Positions 51,357 through 59,349 of a stretch of 64,000 nucleotides of DNA are shown one piece after another. The notes below the pieces were generated by a model. The model made no database searches. It was not told the origin of the DNA and was given only the letters and a program-made list of their open reading frames with translations. The stretch is from Streptomyces sp. RKND-216 (GTDB lineage Bacteria; Actinomycetota; Actinomycetes; Streptomycetales; Streptomycetaceae): contig NZ_SSBQ01000002.1 of NCBI RefSeq assembly GCF_004795255.1, positions 3,243,501-3,307,500 of the forward strand, given 5' to 3'. Both the position numbers and the translations under genes were made by a program. Numbering within the stretch: position 1 is the first letter of the stretch; each line of letters starts with the position of its first letter.

Positions 51357-53417
51357 GTGACCTCCTCCGCCAGGCCGCGCGGCCGGCGTGCCGCGCCTTC
51401 CCCGGGACTGCCCGCGCAGGCGTTCGACGCCGCGCCGTTCACGGTCGCCGCGACCTGGGACGCCGACCACCGCCTCGCCTACGCCAACCCCCGCCACCGC
51501 GGCCTGTTCGGCGACGCCCCGCTCGGCACCCCCTTCGCCCGGGCCTGCCCCGACCTGGCCGGCGACGAGTTCCTGAGCCGCATGGACGCCGTCCAGCGCA
51601 CCGGCGAGCCGTACGTCTTCACCGCCCTCCCGGTGGTGCTGCACGTCCCCGGAGAAGGGCCCGCCGAGAAGCTGTTCACCTGCAGCCTCTCCCCGGCGGT
51701 CGCACCGGACGGCCTGCGCGGCGTGCTGGTGGTGTCCAGCGAGGTCACCGGCCAGATCGAGGCGCAGCGGCGCATCCTCCACCGGTTCCAGCGGCTGGTC
51801 GGGGCCAGCGAGCAGAAGACCCTGGTGGCCGACCCGGCCGGCCGGGCGCTGGACGTGTCCGGCTGGGAGCACGTGACCGGCCGTACGCGGGCCGAGCTGA
51901 TCGGCGACGGTTGGCTGGACACCGCGCACCCGGAGGACCGGCCCGCCCTGGAGAAGGCGTGGCGCGACGCCGTACGCGACGTTCCCGAGCGCTTCGAGCA
52001 CGTCTACCGGCTGCGGTACCGGGACGGCTCCTACCGGCACTGCCGCATCGGTGCCGTGCCGTTGCGGGAGGACGGGACGCTCGTGGAGTGGGTGGCCGGA
52101 TGCTCCGACATCGAGGAAGAGTGGCTGGAGGAGCGCCGCGCCACGCTGCTCGCCCGGGCCGCCGCCGTGGTCGGCGACGCCTCGAGCGCGGAGGAGTCTT
52201 TCGCCGCGCTCAGCCACGTCGTGGTGCCCGCGCTCGCCGACCAGTGCGGCATCTACCTGCTGCCCGAGTCGCCGGGCGACGGCTCGAAGACCGAGGCCCT
52301 GACGGTACAGCGAGTGGCCGCCACCGCCCGGCGCGGACTGGAGGCGCGGCTGCCTCCGCTGCGCGACGAGCACGTCGACCCGCACGCCCACAGCGCCTTC
52401 ACCCACGCCGCGCTGGCCCGGGTGCCCGCCCGGGCGACGTTTCCGCCCGGCCAGGCGCCGCCCGGGTTCGCCCCGCCCGCGCTCGCGCCGTGGATCGTCA
52501 AGGCCCAGGCGCACAGCGGCGTCCTGGTGCCCGTGCTGGTGGACGGCACGGTCGCCGCGATGGTCTCGGCGTTCGTCTGCGGCGTGCGGGAGGCCATCTC
52601 CGACCAGGACACCGAACTCATCCGCGACATCCTGGAGCACGCCCACGGACCGCTGCGCAACGCCCTGGAACTGCACCGAACCCGGCGGGTCGCCAACGCG
52701 CTGCAGCACAGTCTGCTGACCTCGCCGCCGCACGTTCCCGGACTCCAGATCAGCGCGCGCTACCGCGCCAGCGCCACCACCGCCCAGGTGGGCGGCGACT
52801 GGTACGACTCCTTCTTGCTGCCGGACGGCGTGGCCAGCCTGGTGATCGGCGACGTCGCCGGCCACGACCTGGCCGCCGCCGTCACCATGAGCCGGATGCG
52901 CAACATGCTGCGCGGGCTGGCGGTCGACCGCACCGAGCCGCCCGGCGACATCGTGCGCCGCCTCGACCTGGCCGCGCAGTGCCTCGGCCCCGAAGAGACC
53001 ACCGCGACCTGCGTGTTCGGCCGTGTCGAGCCGATGGGCGACGGCCATTGGCGGCTCAACTACGCCGTCGCCGGCCATCCGCCGCCGCTGGTCGTCGAGG
53101 CCGACGGCAGCTCACGCTTCCTGGAGGCGTCGCACGGCCCGCTGCTCGGCGGCGTCTCCCCGGAGATCCCCCGCGGCAACGCGCTGGAGCGGCTGAGCCC
53201 CGACTGCACCCTGCTGCTCTACACCGACGGCCTGGTCGAGCGGCCCGGAGAGGACATCGACACCAGCCTGGAACGTCTCCGGGAGCGAGCCGAGACGCTG
53301 GTGACGGCACCGCTGGAGGACTTCTGCGACGAACTGGTCGACCGCCACAACCCCGGGACCAGCGACGACATCGCGCTGATCGCCCTGCGCACGGCGCCGG
53401 ACCCGCGCGGCGCCTGA
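51357..53417 (+). CDS. PAS-GAF-SpoIIE protein phosphatase
   Basis: A 686-aa soluble signalling protein. It has PAS-like domains over about residues 20-260 (HRLAYANPRHRGLFGD; WEHVTGRTRAELIGDGW; VEWVAGCSDIEEEWLEER) and GAF at about 265-440. The C-terminal PP2C-type SpoIIE phosphatase domain has intact metal motifs VGGDWYDSF, IGDVAGHDLAAA, LYTDGLVERPGED and TSDDIALIAL. Such proteins dephosphorylate anti-anti-sigma factors; no partner genes are adjacent. GTG start at 51357. No HATPase domain is present, unlike the paralogue at 54206. Confidence 0.87.
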   Translation: MTSSARPRGRRAAPSPGLPAQAFDAAPFTVAATWDADHRLAYANPRHRGLFGDAPLGTPFARACPDLAGDEFLSRMDAVQRTGEPYVFTALPVVLHVPGEGPAEKLFTCSLSPAVAPDGLRGVLVVSSEVTGQIEAQRRILHRFQRLVGASEQKTLVADPAGRALDVSGWEHVTGRTRAELIGDGWLDTAHPEDRPALEKAWRDAVRDVPERFEHVYRLRYRDGSYRHCRIGAVPLREDGTLVEWVAGCSDIEEEWLEERRATLLARAAAVVGDASSAEESFAALSHVVVPALADQCGIYLLPESPGDGSKTEALTVQRVAATARRGLEARLPPLRDEHVDPHAHSAFTHAALARVPARATFPPGQAPPGFAPPALAPWIVKAQAHSGVLVPVLVDGTVAAMVSAFVCGVREAISDQDTELIRDILEHAHGPLRNALELHRTRRVANALQHSLLTSPPHVPGLQISARYRASATTAQVGGDWYDSFLLPDGVASLVIGDVAGHDLAAAVTMSRMRNMLRGLAVDRTEPPGDIVRRLDLAAQCLGPEETTATCVFGRVEPMGDGHWRLNYAVAGHPPPLVVEADGSSRFLEASHGPLLGGVSPEIPRGNALERLSPDCTLLLYTDGLVERPGEDIDTSLERLRERAETLVTAPLEDFCDELVDRHNPGTSDDIALIALRTAPDPRGA

Positions 53418-53528
53418 GCCGCGGTGCGCGCCGGCGGGAGCGCGCCCGGCGAGTTACGCGTCGACCGCCGTCGCGCGCCCGCGCGCCCGCCCGACGGCCG
53501 CGCACCGGGCCCGTGACAGCATCGGGGC

Positions 53529-54026
53529 GTGCTCGACATCGGCTACGCCCTCTCCTCCCGCTTCCCCGACCCGCCGCAGACCGACTACCGCGCCGCCGAC
53601 CGGACCGCGCTGCGGCACGACCTCTTCTGCGGCGACGTGTATCTCGCGGACGTCGACACGGACCATGAGGTGTCCACGGCCTGGGGCTGGCTGCCGGTGC
53701 TGGACTTCGCCTGGGCGCTCTGCGACATCGCCGAGCGGCTGGACCGCGACCCCCTCGGCGGCCGCTCGCCGGGCCCGCAGCGGGCCGAGATCGACTTCAC
53801 CGAGAGCGTCGACCGGCTGCGTTTCGAGCGCCGTTTCGGCACGGTGGAGGTCACCGCTGACTGGGCCGCTCCGCACGAGCCTCCGCTCGTCCTCGGGTAC
53901 GCGGAGCTGCGGCGCGAGGCCCGCGACTTCCTGCACGACCTGCTGGCCGACCTCGTCGACATGCACGAGGGGCTCGACGCGAACCCCGAGGTGTGGAGCC
54001 TTCGGGCACGCTTTCCCCGTCTGTAG
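53529..54026 (+). CDS. hypothetical protein
   Basis: A 165-aa acidic soluble protein from GTG 53529. I do not recognise a named family with certainty. It contains TDYRAADRTALRHDLFCGDV, WGWLPVLDFAWALCDIAERL and RLRFERRFGTVEVTADWAAP, and ends WSLRARFPRL. The composition and codon bias are those of a real gene. The pattern of aromatic and acidic residues is reminiscent of small immunity-type or DUF proteins widespread in Streptomyces, but that is only an impression. Confidence 0.7.
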   Translation: MLDIGYALSSRFPDPPQTDYRAADRTALRHDLFCGDVYLADVDTDHEVSTAWGWLPVLDFAWALCDIAERLDRDPLGGRSPGPQRAEIDFTESVDRLRFERRFGTVEVTADWAAPHEPPLVLGYAELRREARDFLHDLLADLVDMHEGLDANPEVWSLRARFPRL

Positions 54027-54205
54027 GCGGTCGGCGACGCTGCGTGGGGGTGCCGGGGGTTTGTTACTCATCGGTTCCGTCCCGGGGTGGTGCGGAGCTA
54101 CGGTGGAGGTGAGACATTTCCCCCTATGGGTCTCATCGTGGCGCCGGCCAGGTGCCGTCGCAGCGCCTCCCGCCCGATGGTGTCGCCACAGACAGGACAT
54201 GCCGT

Positions 54206-56569
54206 ATGAATCCACCCGAACCGCGGTCCCCCTCCCCCGAGCACGCCGCGGAGACCCCTGGCGTGGCGCGTTCCGCCGACGGGCCTGAGGGCGGCATCTC
54301 CCGCGACTCCGACGACGAACCGGGCGGCCATCCCGTGCCTGCCCCGGCCTCCGGTGACGACCGGCGCCTGTGGGGCGGCGAGGAGCGGCCCTGCGGGGAC
54401 GACGACGGCGACCGGCGGCGGCGTCCGAGGCGCGTCGCGGACCGGCGGGCCGCCGAACGAGACCGGCAGGAACGTCTCCTCGAGGAGGACGCGCTGGTGC
54501 GCGCCCTGTTCTCGCAGTCACGTGTCGGCCTGGCCGTCCACGACGCCCTGCTGCGCGTCACCCGCACCAACCTCGGCCACGACTGCTTCCGTCCCCTCGC
54601 CGTCGGCCGCGGGGACCCCGACGGAAGCGGGCGGGTCGCCCGGCCGGTGCCCCGGCACCCCGAGTCGTTCCTGGAGGCGGAGGACGCGGCCCGGTTGGTC
54701 GCCACGCTGAGCCGGGTCGCCGAGACCGGCGAGCCCGTCATGGGCGTGCCGCACCGCGCGCGCTGCCTGGGTCGGCCGGACGATGACCGCGTCGTGTCGC
54801 TCTCCGCGCTCCCGCTGCTCGACGCCGACGGCGCCGGCCGAGGCGTGCTCACCTCGGTCATCGACATCACCGACGAGCACCGCGACCGGGAGCGGCTGGC
54901 CATGGTCAGCGAGGCCGCCAAGCGCATCGGTACCTCCCTGGACCTGACCCGCTGCGCGGAGGAACTCGCCGACTTCCTCGTGCCGGAGTTCGCCGACCTC
55001 GCCGCCGTCGACTTCACCGAGGTGGTGCTGGTCGGCGAGGAGCCGGGCGACATCGCGCGCGGCGCGCCGTTCACGCGGGTGGGCGTGGCGGCCGCCGAGG
55101 GGGAGTGGCCCGCCGAGCTGTACCAGCCGGGCGAGACGGCCCTCACCCGCACGCTGGAGACCGAGTACCTGCGGGAGCCTGCCGTGCAGGTGCCCGACCT
55201 GGACGAGATGCGGGACGCCTGGTCGGACGACGACCACCGGCGGCGGCTCTTCCTCGCCGAGGGCGCCGTGTCCTACATGTGGGTGCCGCTGCACGCCCGC
55301 GGCCTGGTGCTGGGCTCGGCGCACCTGTGGCGCCGGAAGGGCTCCGCCCCGTTCGACCGGCGCGACGCCGATCTCGCCGAGGAGGTCGTCAGCCGGGCGG
55401 CGCTCGCAGTGGACAACGCCCGCCGCTACACCCAGGAACGGCGTACCGCCGAGGCACTGCGCCGCAGCCTGCTGCCGCCCTCGCTGGTCGAGGTGAGCGC
55501 CGCCGAGGCCGCCGGCAGCTGCCTTCCCGCGGCCACCACGGCGGGCGTCGGGGGCACCTGGTTCGACGTCATACCGCTGTCCTCCGCGCGCGTCGCCTTC
55601 GTCGTGGGCGACTCGGTCGGCCACGGCCTGGAGGCCACGGCGGCCACCGGGCGGCTGCGTACGGCCGTGCAGACGCTGTCCGACCTCGACCTTCCGCCCG
55701 ACGAACTCCTCGCCCACCTGGACGACCTGGTCGAACGCCTCTCCGCGGACGACGCCACCACCTGCGGACCGGCCGGCCGGATCAGGGGCTCCACCTGCCT
55801 CTACGCGGTCTACGACCCGGTCACCGGGCACTGCACGATGGCGTCCGCGGGGCACCCGCCGCCCGCCGTGATCTCCCCGGACGGGGACTGCGCGTTGGCG
55901 ACGTGCGAACCGGGCCCGCCGCTGGGGGAGGCCGGCGAACCGCTCGAACCGTTCGAGCTGGCCCTCGAACCCGGCAGCCGGCTCGCCTTCTACTCCGGCA
56001 ACCTGCCGCCTGCACGGGAGGACCACTCGCCCGCCTCGCGCCTGTGCGACGCCCTCGGGGAGGCCGCACGGACGCACTCCTCGCCCGCCGACGTCGTCCG
56101 CGAGACGCTCAGCAGCCTGGTCCCGAAGGCGCCCGACGCGGACACCACCCTTCTCCTCGCCTGGCCGCGGCGACTGCCCGCCGACCACACCGCCGAATGG
56201 CGGTTCCCCGCCGACCCGGCGATCGTCGGACAGGCACGCGAGGTCGTCGCCGCCCAGCTCGCCTCCTGGGGGCTGGACGACCTGGTCTTCACCACCGAGC
56301 TCATCGCCAGCGAACTGGTCACCAACGCCATCCGGTACGCCGGCGGGCCGGTGACGCTGCGGCTGATCAAGGACGAGACGCTGATCTGCGAGGTCTCCGA
56401 CCCGACGCAGACCCATCCGCATCTGCGCCGCGCCCGCCCCACCGACGAGGGCGGCCGTGGCCTGTTCCTGATCCACCAGCTCACCGAGCGCTGGGGCAGC
56501 CGCTACACGCCGTGCGGCAAGACCATCTGGACCGGCCAGCGGCTGCCCGACGGCACCGAGGAGCCGTAG
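54206..56569 (+). CDS. PAS-GAF-SpoIIE-like-HATPase protein with altered phosphatase motifs
   Basis: A 787-aa protein starting at ATG 54206 (AGGAC upstream; a longer GTG start lacks support). A disordered basic N terminus leads to PAS (about 90-230) and GAF (about 245-410, TSLDLTRCAEELADFLVPEF). The SpoIIE-like domain (about 430-655) has changed metal sites: GGTWFD with Thr451 for Asp, FYSGNLPP with Gly598 in place of the YTDG aspartate, and DADTTLLLA with Ala645 for Asp. The GDSVGHG motif is kept. The C-terminal RsbW-like HATPase is intact: ELVTNAIRYAGG, CEVSDPTQ, DEGGRGLFLIHQL. It may act as an anti-sigma-type kinase with a sensory pseudophosphatase. Confidence 0.85.
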   Translation: MNPPEPRSPSPEHAAETPGVARSADGPEGGISRDSDDEPGGHPVPAPASGDDRRLWGGEERPCGDDDGDRRRRPRRVADRRAAERDRQERLLEEDALVRALFSQSRVGLAVHDALLRVTRTNLGHDCFRPLAVGRGDPDGSGRVARPVPRHPESFLEAEDAARLVATLSRVAETGEPVMGVPHRARCLGRPDDDRVVSLSALPLLDADGAGRGVLTSVIDITDEHRDRERLAMVSEAAKRIGTSLDLTRCAEELADFLVPEFADLAAVDFTEVVLVGEEPGDIARGAPFTRVGVAAAEGEWPAELYQPGETALTRTLETEYLREPAVQVPDLDEMRDAWSDDDHRRRLFLAEGAVSYMWVPLHARGLVLGSAHLWRRKGSAPFDRRDADLAEEVVSRAALAVDNARRYTQERRTAEALRRSLLPPSLVEVSAAEAAGSCLPAATTAGVGGTWFDVIPLSSARVAFVVGDSVGHGLEATAATGRLRTAVQTLSDLDLPPDELLAHLDDLVERLSADDATTCGPAGRIRGSTCLYAVYDPVTGHCTMASAGHPPPAVISPDGDCALATCEPGPPLGEAGEPLEPFELALEPGSRLAFYSGNLPPAREDHSPASRLCDALGEAARTHSSPADVVRETLSSLVPKAPDADTTLLLAWPRRLPADHTAEWRFPADPAIVGQAREVVAAQLASWGLDDLVFTTELIASELVTNAIRYAGGPVTLRLIKDETLICEVSDPTQTHPHLRRARPTDEGGRGLFLIHQLTERWGSRYTPCGKTIWTGQRLPDGTEEP

Positions 56570-56662
56570 CGGACGGGCCGGAGCCGCCGGAGTCGGCGCG
56601 TGCCGCACGGGCCGTACGCCACTGGCGGTGGCGTTGTCAGAGGCCCGGTGCACGATGGCGGG

Positions 56663-57331
56663 ATGGCGAGCACGCGACGTTCCGTACCCCGGCCGCAGCT
56701 TCCGCAGCTCTCGCTGCCCGACCTCACCCCGTACGCGGGGCCGGGCCTGGAGCCGGACGGCGACCACGACACCGAGTCGCTCACCGGACTCGACCTGTCG
56801 CGCGCGGACGGCGGCGGCAGCACCTTCCTGGACTGCGCGCTGCGGCAGTGCGACCTGACCGGGACCCGGCTGAAGCGTGCCCGCCTGATCGACACCGTCC
56901 TGGAGGGCGTCACCGGCGTCGGCACCGACCTCGCGGACGCGGAGCTGCGGGACGTCGAGCTGACCGGCGCCCGGCTCGGCGGCGCTCAGCTGCACGGCGC
57001 CCGGCTGACCCGGGTGCACGTCCGCGGCGGCAAGCTCGACGTCCTCAATTTGCGGCAGGCCACGCTCGTGGACGTGACCTTCGAGGGCTGCGTCCTGGTC
57101 GAGCCGGACTTCGGCGGGGCGCGTCTGGAGCGGGTGTCCTTTCGCGACTGCGCCCTGCGCGGCGCGGACCTGTCCGCCGCCCGGCTGCGCGACGTGGACC
57201 TGCGGGACGCCGCCGAACTCGGCTTCGCGGGCGGCGTCGACCGGCTCTCCGGCGCCGTGATCGGTACCGGTCAGCTGATGGACCTGGCTCCGGCGTTCGC
57301 GGCCCAGCTGGGGGTGCGCGTCCTGGACTGA
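56663..57331 (+). CDS. pentapeptide repeat protein
   Basis: A 222-aa right-handed beta-helix protein. Repeats of the A(D/N)LXX type run from about residue 45 to 190 (LTGLDLSRADGGGSTFLDCA, LTGTRLKRARLIDTVLEGV, FRDCALRGADLSAARLRDVD). Start ATG at 56663 is the most plausible. Some members mimic DNA and protect gyrase; most Streptomyces ones have no known role. It is convergent with the flavin reductase gene, 25 bp apart at their ends. Confidence 0.85.
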   Translation: MASTRRSVPRPQLPQLSLPDLTPYAGPGLEPDGDHDTESLTGLDLSRADGGGSTFLDCALRQCDLTGTRLKRARLIDTVLEGVTGVGTDLADAELRDVELTGARLGGAQLHGARLTRVHVRGGKLDVLNLRQATLVDVTFEGCVLVEPDFGGARLERVSFRDCALRGADLSAARLRDVDLRDAAELGFAGGVDRLSGAVIGTGQLMDLAPAFAAQLGVRVLD

Positions 57332-57356
57332 GACCGGACGAGGGCGGGGGGACGGG

Positions 57357-57917
57357 TCAGGCGAGCGTGCGGTACCGGCCGCGGAAGTAGGTGAGCGGGC
57401 CGGTGCTCTCGCCGTGCCGCACGGACGAGGTGAGGACGCGGGCGATGACCAGGTTGTGGTCGCCCGCCCGCACCCGCTGCTCGGTGTGGCACTCCACGAC
57501 GGCCAGCGCTTCGCGCAGCAGGGGGGCGCCGCTGGCCTCGCCGCGGTCGTGCGGCAGCTCCTGGAAGAGCAGCCGGTCGCTGAGGCGCCCCTTCATCGCG
57601 AACCGGCCGGCGATGTGCCGCTGCCCCTCGGTGAGCAGGCATGCCGCCCAGCGCGGCTGCCGCTCCAGCACCTCGTCCATGCGTGAGCCGTCCCGCACGC
57701 TGACCATGACGAGTGGGGGTTCCAGCGAGACGGACAGGAATGCGGTCGCGGTCATGCCGACGTCCTCGCCGCGGGGCCCGTCGTCCGGGTCGTGGGCCGA
57801 CACCAGGACCACTCCGGCCGCCAGCCGGGCCATGGCGGCCTTGAACTCCTCCTCGCTCACCCCTTCAGGATGGGGCACGGGCGTCTTCGTCGTCTGCTGC
57901 TGCAATGCTCGGGACAC
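57357..57917 (-). CDS. flavin reductase family protein
   Basis: A 186-aa FMN-binding split barrel (HpaC/flavin reductase-like) that reduces FMN or FAD with NAD(P)H, often for a partner monooxygenase. Motifs are FKAAMARLAAGVVLVSAHDP, GMTATAFLSVSLEPPLVMVS, RFAMKGRLSDRL and the terminal GPLTYFRGRYRTL. The GTG start at 57917 lacks a good ribosome site. An IS481 element is inserted 61-66 bp upstream of this start, so promoter displacement is possible. No monooxygenase is adjacent. Confidence 0.82.
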   Translation of the reverse strand: MSRALQQQTTKTPVPHPEGVSEEEFKAAMARLAAGVVLVSAHDPDDGPRGEDVGMTATAFLSVSLEPPLVMVSVRDGSRMDEVLERQPRWAACLLTEGQRHIAGRFAMKGRLSDRLLFQELPHDRGEASGAPLLREALAVVECHTEQRVRAGDHNLVIARVLTSSVRHGESTGPLTYFRGRYRTLA

Positions 57918-57983
57918 GTCAGAAGACGGTATCCCGCGTCGCGCCGCCCCCGCATCGGACCTGGGAACCAGGCAGGGCCTAGG

Positions 57984-59035
57984 TGTATTGCTCATGAGCG
58001 TTGTTGACACTCACAGGTCTTGATCATGGCGAAGGCCTCCGTGTGTGGTGGAGGTGTCGAATCTTCACCGCACGGAGGCCTTCGTGTCCCACCGTAATGC
58101 CCGTCTGACTCCTTTGGGCAGGCGTCTGCTGGTCGATCGTGTCCGTTCCGGCCGCCCGGTGGCCCATGTGGCTGCGGAGATGGGCATATCCCGGGCCACG
58201 GCCCACAAGTGGGTCCACCGGTGGCGAGCCGAGGGCGAGCCGGGCTTGTGTGACCGCCCCAGCCGCCCGCACACGACACCGCACCGCACCGATGCCGATA
58301 CCGAAGCACGGGTCTGCCGGCTGCGGACCGAACGCAAACTCGGACCCGCCCGCATCGGCCCGATCCTGGGCATGCCGCCCTCGACCGTGCACCGGATCCT
58401 CACCCGGCACGGCCTGCACCGGCTGGCCTGGATGGACCGGCCAACCGGGCGCATCATTCGCCGCTACGAACGCGAGCGGCCCGGCGAGCTGGTGCACGTG
58501 GACGTGAAGAAACTCGGGCGGATTCCCGACGGCGGCGGCTGGCGTGTCCACGGCCGCGCGGAAAGCCGCCTGACCAAGACCGGAGTCGGCTTCGACTACA
58601 TCCACTCCGTCGTCGACGACTACACCCGCCTCGCCTACAGCGAGGTCCACCCCGACGAGAAGGCCGCCACCTGCGCAGGCTTCCTCCGCCGAGCCGCCGC
58701 CCACTTCGCCGCCCTCGGCATCGACCGCATCGAAAGGGTGCTGACCGACAACGCCTGGTCCTACCGCAAGAGCACCCTCTGGAAGCAGTCCCTGACCTAC
58801 CTCGGCGCCACCAGCAAACGCACCCGCCCTTACCGACCGCAGACCAACGGCAAGGTCGAACGCTTCAACCGCACCCTGCTCGACGAATGGGCCTACCTGC
58901 GGCCCTACACCAGCAACGAGCAGCGGACCGCAGCTCTGCAAGACTTCCTGCACACCTACAACCACCACCGCTGCCACACCGCACTCGGCGGCCAGCCACC
59001 GATCAGCCGTGTGAACAACGCTCCGGGTCAATACA
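57984..59035 (+). mobile_element. IS481 family insertion sequence
   Basis: About 1,052 bp. Terminal inverted repeats match at 23 of 28 positions when 57983-58010 is compared with the complement of 59008-59035/36: a GTGTATTG end, then a shared GAGCGTTGTT block and ACAC. CCTAGG flanks both sides (57978-57983 and 59036-59041), a 6-bp target duplication or, equally possible, a 4-bp CTAG duplication. One intact transposase gene is present. Confidence 0.88.
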
Positions 59036-59040
59036 CCTAG
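58084..59040 (+). CDS. IS481 family transposase
   Basis: A 318-aa DDE transposase. The GTG start at 58084 has ACGGAGG five bases upstream. An N-terminal HTH is visible (SHRNARLTPLGRRLLVDRV, VAHVAAEMGISRATAHKWV, HRWRAEGEPGL) with a second (IGPILGMPPSTVHRILTRHG). The catalytic core has Asp in ELVHVDVKKLGR with VVDDYTRLAYSE, Asp in RVLTDNAWSYR, and Glu in NGKVERFNRTLLDEW. The final codons are partly made from the element end and the stop TAG falls in the duplicated CCTAGG outside the element. No frameshift, so probably active. Confidence 0.93.
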   Translation: MSHRNARLTPLGRRLLVDRVRSGRPVAHVAAEMGISRATAHKWVHRWRAEGEPGLCDRPSRPHTTPHRTDADTEARVCRLRTERKLGPARIGPILGMPPSTVHRILTRHGLHRLAWMDRPTGRIIRRYERERPGELVHVDVKKLGRIPDGGGWRVHGRAESRLTKTGVGFDYIHSVVDDYTRLAYSEVHPDEKAATCAGFLRRAAAHFAALGIDRIERVLTDNAWSYRKSTLWKQSLTYLGATSKRTRPYRPQTNGKVERFNRTLLDEWAYLRPYTSNEQRTAALQDFLHTYNHHRCHTALGGQPPISRVNNAPGQYT

Positions 59041-59041
59041 G

Positions 59042-59349
59042 ACCCGCGCCCCGACGTCCGCGCCGCCGGGCCTGGCGGCCTGGCGACGGAGGAAAACGGA
59101 CGACCGACGTCCGGTCCGTGCCGGTTCGGTGTCCCGTCCGCGCCGTTTTCGCGCGGGTTGTGCGCCCCTTTCGCGCCCCCTCCAGTGACTTGAGTCACAG
59201 AAGCGTTTTATTGTTGACCCTGTGTACCGGCTGTGGTGCTGACTGTGATTCAGTGGTCACCTGCACGTGCACGTGCACGGGAACGCGCGCCGGGAGGCGC
59301 GCGGAACGCTCGCGGAGCCGACGTTCACGCCCAAGCTCAGGGGGAGGCG
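59042..59349. other. 308-bp cdgB upstream region
   Basis: Non-coding; contains a GTGACT-TG-AGTCAC dyad near 59185-59198 and a BldD-like box at 59214-59228. The IS481 right end abuts it. Confidence 0.5.
59214..59228 (+). promoter_or_regulatory. BldD box-like operator of cdgB
   Basis: TTGACCCTGTGTACC matches the BldD consensus nTnACnC(A/T)GnGTnAn at 8 of 9 fixed positions (last A is C). It is about 122 bp upstream of the cdgB start. BldD binds DNA when loaded with c-di-GMP, the product of CdgB. Confidence 0.5.
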
